This document shows positions 32,166-45,855 of a stretch of DNA of 64,000 bases, one piece after another. The position numbers and the translations under genes were made by a program. The stretch lies in assembly GCA_023630585.1 (NCBI GenBank), contig CM042551.1:18959001-19023000 (forward strand). The letters are read 5' to 3'. This DNA comes from Cranoglanis bouderius. Lineage: Eukaryota; Chordata; Actinopteri; Siluriformes; Cranoglanididae. The stretch's first letter is position 1; each line of letters opens with the position of its first letter. The notes below the pieces were generated by a model that made no database searches, was not told the DNA's origin, and saw nothing but the letters and a program-made list of their open reading frames with translations.

Positions 32166-35100
32166 GACTCGATTACTAATAACTCCGCTCTATCTATCTA
32201 ATTATCCCAAGGATTTAGGTAAATATATATATTTTGGTCAGTATTTTCAGGAAGAGGCAAACATTTTATTACCTCTGTTCAAGTGAAGTATATTGAGAAC
32301 GGCATACATAATTTATGTCCAACAATGGTTGTGCGTCTTGCCTTTTTAAATTCTAAATTCTTTATAGGTTACGAGGAGATAAGTTACAGTATGATCGATG
32401 TCTAAAGCCCTGTGTCTATATGAGTGCTGAAGAAAAGTAAAAAGTAAAAAATGTTGCCATTCTCTCTTTGTATAGTGAGCTTTTATATTCATATACTAAA
32501 ATCATTTTTAATGTTAAATTCATTGATCTGGTTAAAGAAGAGATGATAGTAGTGAATCACTGTATAAACTGTTACTAACTCGGATACCTTTGAGTTACAC
32601 AGGACACAGTTCAAGTTACACTTGGATCTTTTATACATTTTCTTGATTCTATTTTAAAAAAAAAAAAGATTTTATTTCAAATAGAGATATTATCTGAACT
32701 AGCGTGTTCACCGCGAAAGAGTCACACTGCTTTAACACATCCTTTGGTATCATCGTTGTGACATGACACAGTAAGAAAATGTTTTTTTGTTTTTTTTAGC
32801 ATGTTCTCTCCTGCATGAATAATAACAGTTTTCACTCCATTAAGATCGAGGTACTTTGCAATGAAAGCTGACACAGACAAATGTTTACTGGAGGTTTGCT
32901 AACTATGCACATATGGTTATAGCAAACCTCAAAGAGTGTAATTCATGTGGTAGAAAATAATAATAATAATAATAGGTAATGCTTTTTTCTGCTTAGATAT
33001 TGAAATGATTCAATGTTTCATTGGGCGAATATGTAAATAAGGAGAGAGAAAGTTTAAATGGTAGTCCTAATATTATTTGTTTAATGCATGGAAGCAGGGA
33101 GGATTAACAAATTATTGTCAGCCGTGTGTTTTGTATGTTTTGTCTGTGCCTAATAAAACTACATACAGTTGGCGCGAAAAAAAAAAAACCTTATTAATTA
33201 TTAATGAGAAGTGACTACATACTGTATATGAATATATTTTGCTTATAAACTATGTCAAAGGAACTATAGTTCATTTGAGTCTGAATGTTCAGCTGATGTC
33301 ACTGACAGGGATGCATGTCAGGAAAACGTCAAATCCATCACAAACGTCGCCTCTGGCATCCGAGAGCATGTTTTATGTTTTATGCTAACCAGCACTGAGA
33401 AGCATACAGTATAGATGGCGTCTTCCATCATCTTTGTACTATTGTTGTGCTTTGTATTAACATTACAATTGATTTTGATTATTTTGTATGATGCGGCATC
33501 AAGCATTTTAAAACAGCAGTGGAAAAGAAGATGAATATTTCTTCTAGATCTTGAACATGCCATTGTAAAGCTTCATCTTCACCACAAGCCTAAAGAAGAA
33601 ATACAGTTAAAAACACACACACACACACACAACAGCAGTACACAGGATGCTGTGAGGCAATAAATAAGTCATGGACTTTTTTTTCTTTTCTTTTCTTTTC
33701 TTTGGCTTTCTTGTAAAATATTTCATGAAGAAGGCTGCAAAGAGCTAGTCAAGAGGCCGGAGTCTGCTGTATGAATTCATCAAAAAACAAATCAATATAA
33801 ATATTGAACTTTTGGGAGATGGAGCAGTTCAGGGTTAAACAGAACCAACGCCAGTTTGCAATTACTCAAAATAAGAGGAACCTGCACTTCCTGGAGTCCA
33901 GCTGTTTGTATTCTCCGTATCATTTGATTTCATGTAATCTGTCTAGGAGCTGAATTATTTTGACAGTGCTTTATTGGACAGTGTCATAACCGCCACTTAG
34001 AAGCAACAGCTCGGTCTGATTGCCTATTCTTTCCCCTGACTCGGTGTAAAGTGACATACATTGATTTGTACCGCTCGGGAAAAGAAACGATACGGCTTTG
34101 ATAGAGCGGTCCTGATGAGAGAGAAGCAGTCTCAGAGAGAGCTCGATGTCTCCGAGTCACACACTGCCAGACCGCCCACAGGGACACACACATGGAGGAC
34201 AGCTTTGCATGTCTTTTATGCAATAGATCTCTTGTAAGCCATTATTCCTCTGAACGCAGGTTGTGCATACCTGAAAAGGGATTACAGAACTAAATTAAGG
34301 AGCGAAGACGCTTTTAAATTGCAAAGCAGGCTTACTAATGAAAGATTGAAATGACTTTACACAGGCCTTGCACTTTGGAGACTTTGGCTAGTTTTCATGG
34401 TTCTCCTGTATGAAAAACTTTTAGTGAAGATCGTGAACTGACTTAACGGAGTGTGTGGGTATGTTTGTGTGCATATACAGTAGTTGTGCCTCACACTTTC
34501 AGAAAAAAAATACACTAAACCTGACCAGTGATGGTACACTTAAGGGTTTGTTCTTTGCTATGTTTCATGTGAATATAATATAGTGTGTCCCAACAGTCTC
34601 CATACACAGGTTGTTTGCCAGCACCATGTCGGTTGTGCCTTCATCAGTGGATGTTCGTCAATGTCCATTTCCACTTCTTTTTGAATTTTTAATAAGTTTG
34701 GCAACAGTGTTGTGCGTGTGTGTGTGTGTGTGTGATGTGCTTGCCATGTTTCCTGTTAAACTTCCTGATCCAGCCGTGAGAGCGATTTCAATACGCTCTT
34801 CTTTTTGTCAAAGGCGTTCTTAAAGGCTTTCTGACCAAAATAATATATGATTCTGAACTAAGTATGAAAAAATTTTGGAAGACATTTTGCTAAAAAGTGT
34901 TAATTTCCCCTGTGTACTGTATGGAGTCTTTTGGGACACCCTCTTGACCTTTAATATTAATGTAATGTACAACATTAGATTGTAAAGACCACTGACTTTG
35001 AGAGATGTGCTACCTGCTATTTCCCTCCCACCCCCAAATAAATAACAGCATGCTAAATAAATTCTGTACAATTAAATTAAGTGCAAAACACTTATGCATT

Positions 35101-35512
35101 TTGTGTGGATGCCAGACACCAGTAGGAGTGGTGCCATTAAATTCTACCCTTGACCAATCTTACCATATTTATAGCAATGCCATAATATGACAGTTCCACT
35201 GTAAATGTTTAAAATAACATGCTAGTTGTAGAGGTAAAATGACATCAGATCTTTTTTTTTTGTCCTCTTGCAGTAGTACAGTAGATCATCAGTCACCTTG
35301 ATATCGCTATACTCAAAATGTAGCTAGCTGTCTACTAGCTTTCACACCAAAATGGGAAAATCCTAATGCCTGATCCTGATTGGTTAATCCTGTTTCTCAC
35401 CATAGCAGCTGGCAGCCAATAAAATGTGATTAAACAAACTGTTAGTTCAGGGTATTAAGTTGACTTTTCATGAACATCATTATAGCACAATTACTACGCA
35501 AAACATGTACAG
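32166..35512. other. No gene; small repeats only
   Basis: No gene was recognised. At 33153 an AATAAA is followed about 20 bases later by twelve A's, which could mark the end of an old retrocopied transcript, but nothing upstream is recognisable. A short (GT)n lies near 34713-34733. The stretch at 33980-34210 is somewhat GC-richer than its surroundings. Confidence 0.4.
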
Positions 35513-36016
35513 TATATCCACTTATCAGCCGTAACATTAAAACCACTTGCCTCATATTGTGTAGGTCCCCCTTGTGCCACCAAAACAGCTCTGACCCTTT
35601 CGAGGCATGGACTCCACAAGACCTCTTAAGGTGTGCTGTGGTATCTGGCACCAAGATGGGATAGCCTTCTCTCCCCAAGCACATCAATGAGCCTGGAGTA
35701 CCCATGACCCTGTCGCCGGTTCACCGGTTGTCCTTCCTTGGACCACTTTTGGTAAGTACTAACCACTGCATACCAGGAACACCCCACAAGACCTGCTGTT
35801 TTGGAGATGCTCTGACCCAGTCGTCTAGCCATCACAATTTGGCCCTTGTCAAAGTTACTCCAGATCTTTACACTTGCCCATTTTTCCTGCTTCCGACATA
35901 TCAACTTCGAGAACTGACTAATATATCCCACCCCTTGACAGGTGCCACTGTAACGAGATAATCAGTACTATTCACGTCAGCTGTCAGTGGTTTTAATGTT
36001 ATGGCTGAACGGTGTA
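35513..36016 (-). mobile_element. Short Tc1-like element, internally deleted
   Basis: The terminal repeats (cttatcagccgtaacattaa on the left; ttaatgttatggctgaacgg on the right) bound about 500 bp. It keeps both ends of the family seen at 30840-31762, with the start of the transposase helix-turn-helix region (minus strand, KGQIVMARRLGQSISKTA), but lacks the catalytic domain. It is a non-autonomous derivative. Confidence 0.8.
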
Positions 36017-36925
36017 ATCAGCTATGCTGTATGTGTGTTGTGATGAATACAGTATGCATTTGGAACCAATGTTAAATATTTCAGGGCAATTCAGACCCAT
36101 CCCACTGTTAGTACATTTTTCTCACTTTCACTGGCACAAACAGACAATCCAAATCAAATGTGCATTGGGATCAGTATGCTTTATAATGAAGGCTTTGAAA
36201 CATGGTCTTAAAAGTCAGTCATCCTCTTTTTGGTGCATTTATCAGATGGCAGATCGGGGTTGATCCGAAGCAGAGGGATTGTGTGTTCCTGCTCCACACA
36301 CTTGACAGTATTGCAACCCAATTTCAATATAAAGCCTATGATTTAACTCAGGACTAACCGCAGCTTGGATTTGCATTATCCCCCCCTTTTATTACCACAA
36401 AAAGATACCAAACAAAGGGCTCCCGGAGTAGAGAAGAGAAGAGAAGAGATGAGATGAACGATTATAGTGTGTTCAAAATTGAATCCCTTTTCAAGTTTCT
36501 CTTACCCCCGTCCTTCTTACCCCCGCCCTTGTCCCTTGTTCACCGAGGCAACAGAACAACAGCTCAGGCTCAGAGCTTGCTTTGCCTTCTCTCTTTCTTT
36601 TTTTTTTATTGTCTCCATTTTAAAAGACTGGCTTCATATTTACACATTTATATACATTATATACCTTTATTATATACACTGCAGCAAAAGAAAAAACTTT
36701 TTCAGTTCGATGTGTAGATCAAAGTGCAAATATACATACCATATTCATAAAGCTGTATGTTTTGTTTTTTTTTAAATACTCATTTGCAGGACTTTCTTTA
36801 GTAACACTCCAATTATGACAAACATAATGTCGTATCTTCTATATCATTTCCCCCCTTCACACAGTGTTTTGATTGTAGTCTCACAACAATCTCGGTAATG
36901 AAAGAACAAGACGAAAAAAAAGAAC

Positions 36926-36973
<48 letters not shown>

Positions 36974-39102
36974 ATAATTAGCTTGAGCAGAGTCTTGGCA
37001 GAGCTTTAGCAGCAGCACCATATATCACCTTTCTTCTTACCTCCCCAGTGCCATTGTCAGAAAGAACCTGCTTGCAGCAGGAAACAGAGAAATATGAAAT
37101 CAGAGAGTATGTACAGTGTGGCAACAAGGGGATCACCTTACATCTGAGCCTTTAAACCATGAGGGGATACAGCAGCTCGGAGACGAGTGATCGGGTGCGG
37201 GATTGTAAAGGGCAGCGCGGCAGTTACTCATTGAACCAATTGCTCTGTGTAACTATCCTGCGGCCATAGAATTCCCTCAGGCAATAAACACACCAGCCCG
37301 ACCCACAGCATACACCCAGTCGAGCACTGCCTGGCTGGCTGTACGCAGGATTTTCTTCCATTTTTTTTCTCAAAGTGCTTCAACACAACCAAAGTGCTTC
37401 AGCACTTACATGGTGATATGGTGCAGAAATTACCTCTCATATGCTTCCACAGGGCATGGAATAATTGCTTTTAGAAACTCTAATACACCACTAATGTTGA
37501 TATACAATATTCTCCAGCATTTGTGCTATTATTTCCAGCTTTACAGAAAGACCTGATAAAAAAAACAATAAAATAAATAAATAAATAAATACAATTAAAT
37601 AAAAAATAAAAAAAACAGAACACACTTAATCTTATAACTGGCTTTCTCTGTGCTCATTTGAATTTTGTTGTGATGCAGCTGATCTTCGAAATCATTATTT
37701 CCCTGAAGTGCACTGTGCACGTAATTTTTTGATCACAGCATAAACACAGCACATCTGTAAGTCAGATTCTTGTGAACATCCCCTAAATCATGCCTTCTCC
37801 CTCCTGGCTAGAAGAACACAGGACGCTGATGCTAGTACAATCAGAATAATAGCTCCCAAGCTGTTTGGTATATAAAAAATTTTATGCTAAATGATTTCAG
37901 TGCATACATCAAAATACTTCCTCCATAATTCACACAATAGTACGTTGAACATTGTTTTTCTTGTGTTTTTATGTCCTGTGGAAGCCCATGAAAGATTTTT
38001 TAGTTGCTTTAGAAGCACACATTTTTCACAAAATAAATAAATAAACAAACAACAAAACATTTTGCTATACACAATAAAATGTTCCGCCACCCCCCCCCCC
38101 CCCCCCTCCCTTTAAGCAATGATGCAGTACCTCAGCTGATGGCAAGTGAAGACACCACGTAGGGCCACGTTTTATTGATTCACTGTCTGTATTGATTGTC
38201 TAAGTTGTCGAAGAGGAAGAAAATCATGGCAATAACTATGATGGAAAAGTGAGACGAAAGTTAATTGCAGTTGAAGGTTAAAACAACGTCAGGGATTTAT
38301 GAAAAGCAGGAGATGGTAATGACACCCTGTTATCATAATCACGGCCGTGTTGGCAAACGGCAATCACTTGTGGTCCTGATTAAAGAAAAAGAAAAAAAAA
38401 TCTCTCTTCAAATGGAGCAAATTTCCAGCAACACTGCAAACAACTGAATTGGATTTTTCTTTCTCTGGTATTTTGTTGGTATAAGTAAGCTTCCTGGAGC
38501 AGTCGTCCACAATGGCTTGATGGATTGAGTGTCTGAAATAAATAATTGATGGAACTAAATGAACCGCAAGCCAAAGAGAACTGTTAATACTTATCTCATT
38601 TTCACAACCCTGAGGGCTCGATTTAAATGTCATAACTCAAATGTAACTACAATATTTGTTGACTCGTACAGGGCCAAGTTCAGTAAAAAATGGTACAGAA
38701 ATAGTATTAGCATATGTTCTACTATATATTCTATAGTATATGAATAAATCCTTTTTCCCCCGTAACATTTTGCTCTGTCTGAACCCATGCAACTCGTGCT
38801 GAATGCTTGTGATGAATTTGATTTCTACTTAAATTAAAGGAAATGTATCACATTCTGCCTCGCATTAGCATGGCCAGTGTTATTAAAATACCAGCATAAA
38901 TGAATTTAATAACTTCCTTCAGTAATTCAGTAGCCTAGTGCTAAGTGTGTAGTACTTAATTCAAGATTCTAAGAACTGAATACTGAACAGTATATCTGGA
39001 ATTGTGCAAAAGGGTGTCTTTGATTGCAAATGTGATCAAGTACGTTTATCAGCATGGCTTCAGTAAGCAGTCAGTGCTTAAAATTAGGTCATCTGAACTA
39101 TA
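36017..39102. other. No gene; (GT)n and homopolymer tracts
   Basis: No coding sequence was recognised. It contains (GT)n at 36930-36971 and a C16 tract at about 38091-38106. A GC-richer unique patch lies at 37140-37345. Confidence 0.4.
36930..36971. repeat. (GT)n microsatellite
   Basis: This is an uninterrupted GT run. Confidence 0.95.
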
Positions 39103-39104
39103 AA

Positions 39105-39135
<31 letters not shown>

Positions 39136-39208
39136 ATAATAATAAATAATAATAAATAATAATAATAATAAATAATAATAATAATAATAATTATAATAAT
39201 AATAAATA
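39103..39208. repeat. (TAA)n microsatellite
   Basis: TAA/AATAA units run for about 100 bp with periodic slips. Confidence 0.9.
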
Positions 39209-39690
39209 TTGCTGCAAGCAGCAATCATCGAGGTTCAAGCATTTTAGGGCCTTTAAGGACATGCATAAAAAGATATTACATAATATTTTCCAAGCCTATA
39301 AGCACCTAAACCAGAGAAAAAGCAAGATCATTTTAAGAAATATCGGCATTTGTAAATTTAGTCTAATAGCTGCTGAACACTGTTTGCCCAATAGCGGCCA
39401 TGTTATTTTTGAGATTCACAACTGTCCTCATAGACACTGATGGGACCTTGGAAAAAGACACTTGGTGCAAGATTTCAAGTCGACTGGACCAATGTTTTCC
39501 ATACTTAGTGCCAATTTTATGTTTTGTCCTGTTACAGCACCATCACATGGCCAAACTCGGCCATTTTGTGCATGTGACCTCAGATTGAGCTCATGCATAA
39601 GTCTGCCAAGTTTAGTGAAAATATCTCATTCTCTTTAAGAGTTATAGCCATTTCAGTAAAAGTGACCACGCCCTACTTAAAAAATTATAA
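39209..39690 (+). repeat. Probable dispersed repeat (gctgcaagcagc type)
   Basis: It starts with the short palindrome ttgctgcaagcagcaa and continues with aatagcggccatgttat and agttatagccatttcag, motifs I associate with a dispersed fish repeat. The class is unknown and the right boundary approximate. Confidence 0.35.
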
Positions 39691-40683
39691 TAAACGCTCT
39701 GTAATAAAACAATTTCAGTGTTCCATAGTGTAGCTGTGAAACCTTATATGATTTATATGAACATGAGTGTGAAAAGTGTCAGCACCTGAGCAAGTACATT
39801 TGCATCCACATGCATTTAAATTCAACCCTGAACCCATATCTGCACTGGAACCGACTAGGACCCAACGAGTGAAAGTTTTAACACTAACAATAACAATGTT
39901 GCTGAGACCTGTCCTGTAATCATAAATTTATCTTTAACGTCAAGATTTTCACACAGCAGATGTTTGGTAACACCCTACCGCCCAGTCCGTCTGTATTGTC
40001 GCTGCACTCGATCACGCTGCCTTTTTTTTGCGTCTACACCATGGACTGTAAGGAGTGGTGTTGCTTTACAGGCCGATTACGAAGCATATGTTTGCCTCTT
40101 CGATGTTTCCTGATTAATCCCATGCATGACAATGATGCATCACGTAATGGTGCTCAAATCAGATGTTCTCATTCTGTTGAAAAGAGAATGAGCCAGGAAC
40201 TTATAGAGGGCATTATGGTAAGACATAGATGGTTCAGTAAAGACCTTTATCCCACAGTGGTCTGTACTGCTTCACATTAGAGCTTATGTCATTGTGGTAA
40301 GCTATGGTAATTCATGTTATGATAATTCAAACCAAACTCCCAGTGCGTTAGATACTGAAGCTTGGGCAGAAGCTTTTAGCGTCACTCTATACACTATTTT
40401 TGACTCACTCAGTAATCCTGGTGTTATAAATGAAAGTGTCATCGCTCAGACACAAAAGGCAAACACATTTACTGGCTTTGTAGTTCTTTCTGTGAGAATG
40501 GGTGCATTATGAGAATGTGATTATTTAATTATCAGCTAATTAAGACCGATTTGAACCAATTTCAAAGAGAATAAAATGATCATATTAAATTAACAGATGC
40601 TAATGCATTTGGATAATGAAAGAAAAAAACGCCATCAAAAATAAATACTGACAAAATAAACGGAGGTCCAAAAGTTTGAGACC

Positions 40684-40767
40684 TAGGCCTGTCACGATAC
40701 TTTTGTTGGACGATATATTGTCCCAGAAATAACTGTGATAAATGATATTATTGTTATTTTAATGCCA

Positions 40768-40855
<88 letters not shown>

Positions 40856-41758
40856 CATAATAATGCAAGTACACCCTTTCAAAGAGCGATGAGCATTTCA
40901 TTCTTATAATTATTCAGACATTGGAATTGGAATGTCAAAAAATAGTTTTTGTCTTCTGACGAAAATATCCTTTAAATTTAGTCATTTACTTTCACTAAAA
41001 TGGCACTGAATATTAGTCACACGTTCACACATTTTATATATTAACTTAAACCAGTATCAACAAAAACGTGAAAACTGGCCCTTGTTGTGAAAACCTGATC
41101 TTCTGAAATAATAACATTACAATGTCTAAACTACTGTAATGCAATACTGTGAATTCTTAATGCTTTAGTCATTCATTGCGACTTGCGACTTTCACAGTTG
41201 ACTAACTAATTTTGTGCAGAAGCGAGTTGTAATATTGTGTTTATGTTGTGTATATGTCTCATCAATCTCATATGTGTATAGGATGCGTTTGGGTGAGTTA
41301 ATTAACCCGTTAGTAAAGCTTCAGTTTACCGCTGTTCATTGACTGTTCAGCTTCAGCTCACACAGCTTACGCTGCTCAAACCCCAACATTATTGACTACG
41401 ACTGGATTATTTCAAATACTGGGACTATTCTTTCCATATTTTTCTTATTCAAAAAACATTGTTAGCGCATTGTTAATTAAAATTAAAAATGCTTGCTACA
41501 CATCTTAAATTCAAATGCACACAGTTTTTGCATTCAAATGTGCATTTTTATCTTAAATTCGACGAATATTCAAAGTTCGAATTTTAATCTGACAGCCCTA
41601 GAGCATATGAGAGGACAGAAGCAGCGCGGACGGCTAAAATGCTGCCGACATTCACTCTCATGTAACACAACAGGCGATATCGAGGTCACCAAAATTGATC
41701 GAGGTCACGTTCATATATCACACAATAAGTCGATAACGTAATTATCGGGACAGGCCTA
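40684..41758. mobile_element. hAT-like non-autonomous element
   Basis: The ends taggcctgtcacgata and, inverted, taggcctgtcccgataatt bound about 1075 bp. The flanks show an imperfect 8-bp duplication (ttgagacc on the left, acgagacc on the right; six of eight match), as expected for hAT elements. No transposase is recognisable. A (TA)n tract has expanded inside. Confidence 0.6.
40770..40851. repeat. (TA)n microsatellite
   Basis: This is a TA run inside the hAT-like element. Confidence 0.95.
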
Positions 41759-42252
41759 ACGAGACCACTAACGAAAATTTTATACAAAATGGTTTATTAA
41801 AAATGATATTATCAGCAATAACCTGAGTGAAAAGTAATATTTTATAGAATATTTAGATGATTTTCAAAATGTCTTAGTATTTGATATGCCTCCTATTTTT
41901 ACTTTAATGACAAGTTTGTGCAAAACCTGATGATTCATGTTCGGTCAAATCCATGAGAGTGTCGTCTGAACACGTTCTCCAGTAGAAGGGATAAAGCTCA
42001 AGGAATATCTGAGCTTTTGTAGAAAGGATTTACAAATGTCATAATATCATAAATGTGCTTAAATTTAAACAACAAATAGTGCTGCATCTTGAATATTGAA
42101 TACTTTAGATTTTGAACATTTACATCTTCTTTGTTTTGATTATTTCTTTTAAACCTTCTGTTTATTTCCGGTTATAAATGAAAAAAAAAACCCACAAAAA
42201 AACAAACAACGACAACAGAATTGCAATGTGGTCCCAGACTTTTGGACCCCAC

Positions 42253-43334
42253 CTTTGGAAGCGCCTAGAATTTAATTTAGCTATAGGAGACAGCTATAGG
42301 TTTCAGACAGTTGAGTGTTTTGATTGGCCAACGGCAAAATATATTGTTAATGATGAAGAGATTTCCACAAACAAGAATGAACAGTTTACTGATAAATGTG
42401 ATACAGTTAAATACTATGACTCTATGCAGATAGGTCTAGCACTAAAGAAGAAGATGAATAGAAAATCACCAGTGTTATGCTTTATTATGGACTGTGCATT
42501 CATTCATCTTTGAAGCACAAGGTTCATCTTCAAAGCCAGTACATGCGTTTGCCTTTCGTGCTGGAGAGATAACGCAAATGGGCTTTAAATAGGATTATCA
42601 AGTGCGTCAAATTAATCGAGCCAAAGACGGCGTATGTGCATGACGCTACAGGCGTCTGCCCATGTTTCAATATTTGGCGCGTTGGGAATGTGAACACGTT
42701 GGGTAAATTCCTAAATCCAGTTAACGAAAACACAAAAATGAGGCTTGTTTGTTGAAATTGATGTTGATGCTGAATATTCAGTGTAGAAATGCAATACGTT
42801 TTGTGGAATAAATCTGAACCTACCGTCACAAAATTAAAAATTTGCTTTGATTCTGAACAATAAGCCTAAATGTCAAGACTGGACAAAACGATTTGTTAGA
42901 GAGACCCTTCAGCAAGTATATGTAACATATGTGACGTGATCTAAAAAACAAACAAACAAATAAAAACAGACCAATAAACCTATATGGCTGAGGGGGTAAG
43001 GACACTTTAACTCATTGCATGCATCATCATAGTAGACATGATTTTAGAGCAACGTTCTGTTCAAAAACAAAATGAATAAAAGCATCTTCTTTTCACAAAT
43101 ATAAATATATTTATGTACTGTATAATATATATATATACAACAAATTGCCACCATGAAGACCATTGGCTTTTTGGGGAATGGATTAAAGAGCAAATTGGTA
43201 AAATCTTTGCTCTAAATACAGACAGCTATTACTGATTGGTTGTGCTGAAGCACGGTTAAAGGAGGATGAAGAATGTTGGTGTTTTTTCAAGGGGGTGGGG
43301 GTTTAAGCTGGTGGAGCGGCGATGCGCCAGTTTG
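42253..43334 (-). other. 3' flank of the sulfotransferase exon
   Basis: This lies downstream of the stop codon on the minus strand and should hold the 3' untranslated region. I could not place the polyadenylation site with confidence. No other gene is seen. Confidence 0.4.
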
Positions 43335-43989
43335 TCAGTCCCGTGGGCCGGGGGAGTCACCTCCATCCTCCATCTCCCACTGGAAATTCTGCCCTGTCAT
43401 TTGGTAGAACATGTTATTAAAGGGCTTGTAGAACTTGTGCAGTCTGCGGATGACATCCGGCTCTATTTTGGGGTGTGTCCTGCCCTTGGACTTGCCAAGG
43501 CACCGCGGGGTGCTACTGTCCTCAGGCTTCTTCAGGCAAGGGAAGCCTTTGGTCTTGTTGAAGTAGAAGTGCTTGTCGGTGACGATGCGCTTGAGACCCA
43601 GGAAGTCCTGCACCTTGGTCATTTCGCCGGCCGGATCCGTGATGAGCCGCTCACCGCTCACAAAGTGCATCTGTGACAGAGGAAAGTACTGGAGCCAGTT
43701 TTCTAGATGCAGCGCATAGATACCGATACGCAGTGCGCTCCATGAGGCATCGATTATTCCCAGTGTCCGGTTCTTGAAAGCGAGGACCTCGAACGTGGGG
43801 ATCTCGGGCCGTTTGGATAGCGTCTGTGTGTAGTCTGAAATGGCTCGTGTCACTGGGTTGCGCACAACTATGATCAATTTGATGTCCTTCGCCATTGTGT
43901 GGATGCGCTTGGGAGCACTGTTCGTCACAAAATAGCTGGGCGTTTTCTCCATGGTGATCTGGCCCTCCAGCGTCGAAGGCATTAAGTCC
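43335..43989 (-). CDS. hs3st4: Heparan sulfate glucosamine 3-O-sulfotransferase, terminal exon
   Basis: This is the last exon of a Golgi sulfotransferase that moves sulfate from PAPS to the 3-OH of glucosamine in heparan sulfate. The acceptor is ttcttgcatttcag at 43990 and above. The exon opens with the third base of a split Arg codon, then encodes 217 residues from DLMPSTLEG to a TGA at 43335-43337. Visible family features are EKTPSYFV, the 3'-phosphate-binding block RNPVTRAISDYTQ, SGERLITDPAGE, VQDFLGLKR, the Cys pair in FPCLKK...PRCLGKSKG, and the KGRTHP loop near the C-terminus. Two N-glycosylation sequons (NRT, NKT) are present. The wording FKNRTLG, IYALHLENWLQYFPLSQ and KKPEDSS fits HS3ST4 better than HS3ST2 or HS3ST3. 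The N-terminal membrane anchor and 5'-PAPS loop are in exon 1, outside the window. The exon is intact. Confidence 0.88.
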
Positions 43990-45432
43990 CTGAAATGCAA
44001 GAAGACCAAAAATTAGTAGAATAATATTTCATCTGGAAATGAGTAAATATGAATTTAGGTCATATGTGTATGATACTTAAGAGAACACCAAATGATAGCT
44101 GTAGATGTGCAAAATCAGTACAAAGTAGATTACTGGGGGGGCGGGGAAATGAGTATACATATAGCAAAAATGTACATTACTTGAAAAGAATGAAAATGAT
44201 AGAGAACATGCACGCTCACTGCTTAATCTGCGTTAGGAGCTGTTTTGGGACTTTAATAAATAAGAGAATTCACTGCATAGCGTTAATGCTTTCTTGCCTG
44301 GGGGACTGTTTTGTTTTACATCTACAAGCAGTCCTCCTTGTGTCTTTTGGATACACCCAAGTCTTCTCTGTCGAGACTGTAGTCTACCCTGTCCTCCTCC
44401 CTTTAAGCTTAAGAGCGCTTCAGTGCAGGGGGAAACGGTGATTAATTATGACGTTCCCTCGGATCATTTGTAGCAGAGGAGAAATGTCTCTGCCTACAGA
44501 GATTTATCGGAAGGGATAGTAGGGAGCAATTTGCCACTGCTGCAAATATTATGTTCAACTTTGTCCTCGGGACTTGCTTGAAAGATGAATCAGTGCACAG
44601 GCACAAGTCATTCATGAGATAAATGAGATTTATCTACGTTCTTTTAGGAATTTACAGATTGCATTTAGAAAATCAGCATCGTTTTCTTCCTGCTTTCTTC
44701 CTCACTCATGCAGCAGGGTTTATTAAGTGAGGGTTTATTTTTTAACCAATAACTTATTATAATGAAGCTGTATTAAATCCTTTTATATGTCAACGCACAA
44801 AGTGTATAGTTGTAGTATAGCTGAGCATCCACTGTGTCTGCTGGGTCAAAAGCAATATTTGAGTTCAGGGTTTGGATATGCTTCTTATGTAACAATACTG
44901 ACACTTGGGCTTATGCAATATTGATTTTTCTCTGATCGCGATTTTTCCATTTTAAAATATCGTGATAAATGATTTATTCATCCAGAAATGTTAGGCTAAA
45001 AAGGCAGCATTTCCAACATTTCAGGTTTAAGGAAAGGAGGAGAGGGTGTAACAGTGTTATCTGCTGTGCAGAATTTTAAGTGAGTCTGCAGTAATACGTA
45101 GTAAACAGTATAAAACCCTTAAAAACACCACATATATAACACCACATTTTGACGTAATCTCTTTAGAAATTGGTTGTCTAAGGTCTTCATGGCCAACATT
45201 TTCTCTGTTGATGCTGCTCAGAGTGTTGGGCAGGAGACCACCACTCAAAAGAAAACAAACAAAACAAAACAAAACAGAGTGTCATATTTGGCACTTTGAA
45301 GGTCCATGTTTTCGCTTTCGGACGAATTTACGGCCAAAATTTCAGTTTAAGTGACATCCCTAATAAATATATAAATATGCAGTAATAAACTGAAGTTAAA
45401 TATATACTTGTATACATACAGTATACATACAC
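43990..45432 (-). other. Start of the upstream intron
   Basis: This is sequence upstream of the splice acceptor, without exon-like frames. From about 44905 it shows worn motifs (atcgtgataaatg) of a hAT-like element that may extend to about 46200. Confidence 0.45.
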
Positions 45433-45434
45433 TA

Positions 45435-45855
45435 GCTATGTTTCCATCCAAGTTGCGAATTTAACTTATGGGAAAAATTGGAATATCGCTTAAAACATTT
45501 GCGAATAAAGCACCGTTTCCATCCCAGGTGTTCAAGAGAACAAAATTGTGACTTCTGAGGCATCTCGCTCTCCACCATTTTTACTTTTCTGAGCCAATTA
45601 TCCAATCACATGATTTGTTAAGGCAAAGTCACATGACTTTTTTGATGTGCATCGAGCAATTTATTCGGTAAATGTGTTTCTAACATAGTTGAGGAGCATG
45701 CCTTCATATCGAATAAAAAAAAAAAATCTGCCTCAAGTTTTTTTATGCGTGTTTTGGAGATTTTATTTTATTTTCACATCTGGTGTTTCCATCCAGCGTT
45801 TTTTTTAATGCGAAATCCATAAATTTGCGTAAAAATACGTGGACGGAAACATAGC
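45435..45855. mobile_element. MITE with gctatgtttccatcc ends
   Basis: The ends gctatgtttccatcc and ggacggaaacatagc are inverted copies flanked by TA on both sides. Sub-terminal copies of tttccatcc strengthen the symmetry. The element is about 421 bp and non-coding. A TA duplication fits mariner-type or ISL2EU-type mobilisation (inference). Confidence 0.65.

Larger units (their letters stand above)
40661..42252. mobile_element. Mariner-like element interrupted by a hAT-like element
   Basis: The left end ggtccaaaagtttgagacc and the right end gtggtcccagacttttggac are inverted copies. The interior (41761-42230) is AT-rich and non-coding, so this is a MITE-like derivative. A second transposon (40684-41758) sits just inside its left end. 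Confidence 0.55.

Noticed and set aside
33150..33190. Polyadenylated retrocopy end (AATAAA followed by A12)
   Set aside because: Nothing recognisable upstream and no target duplication; chance in AT-rich DNA cannot be excluded.
42178..42513. Open frame of 111 codons
   Set aside because: No recognisable domain; it overlaps the end of the mariner-like element and starts in an A run.
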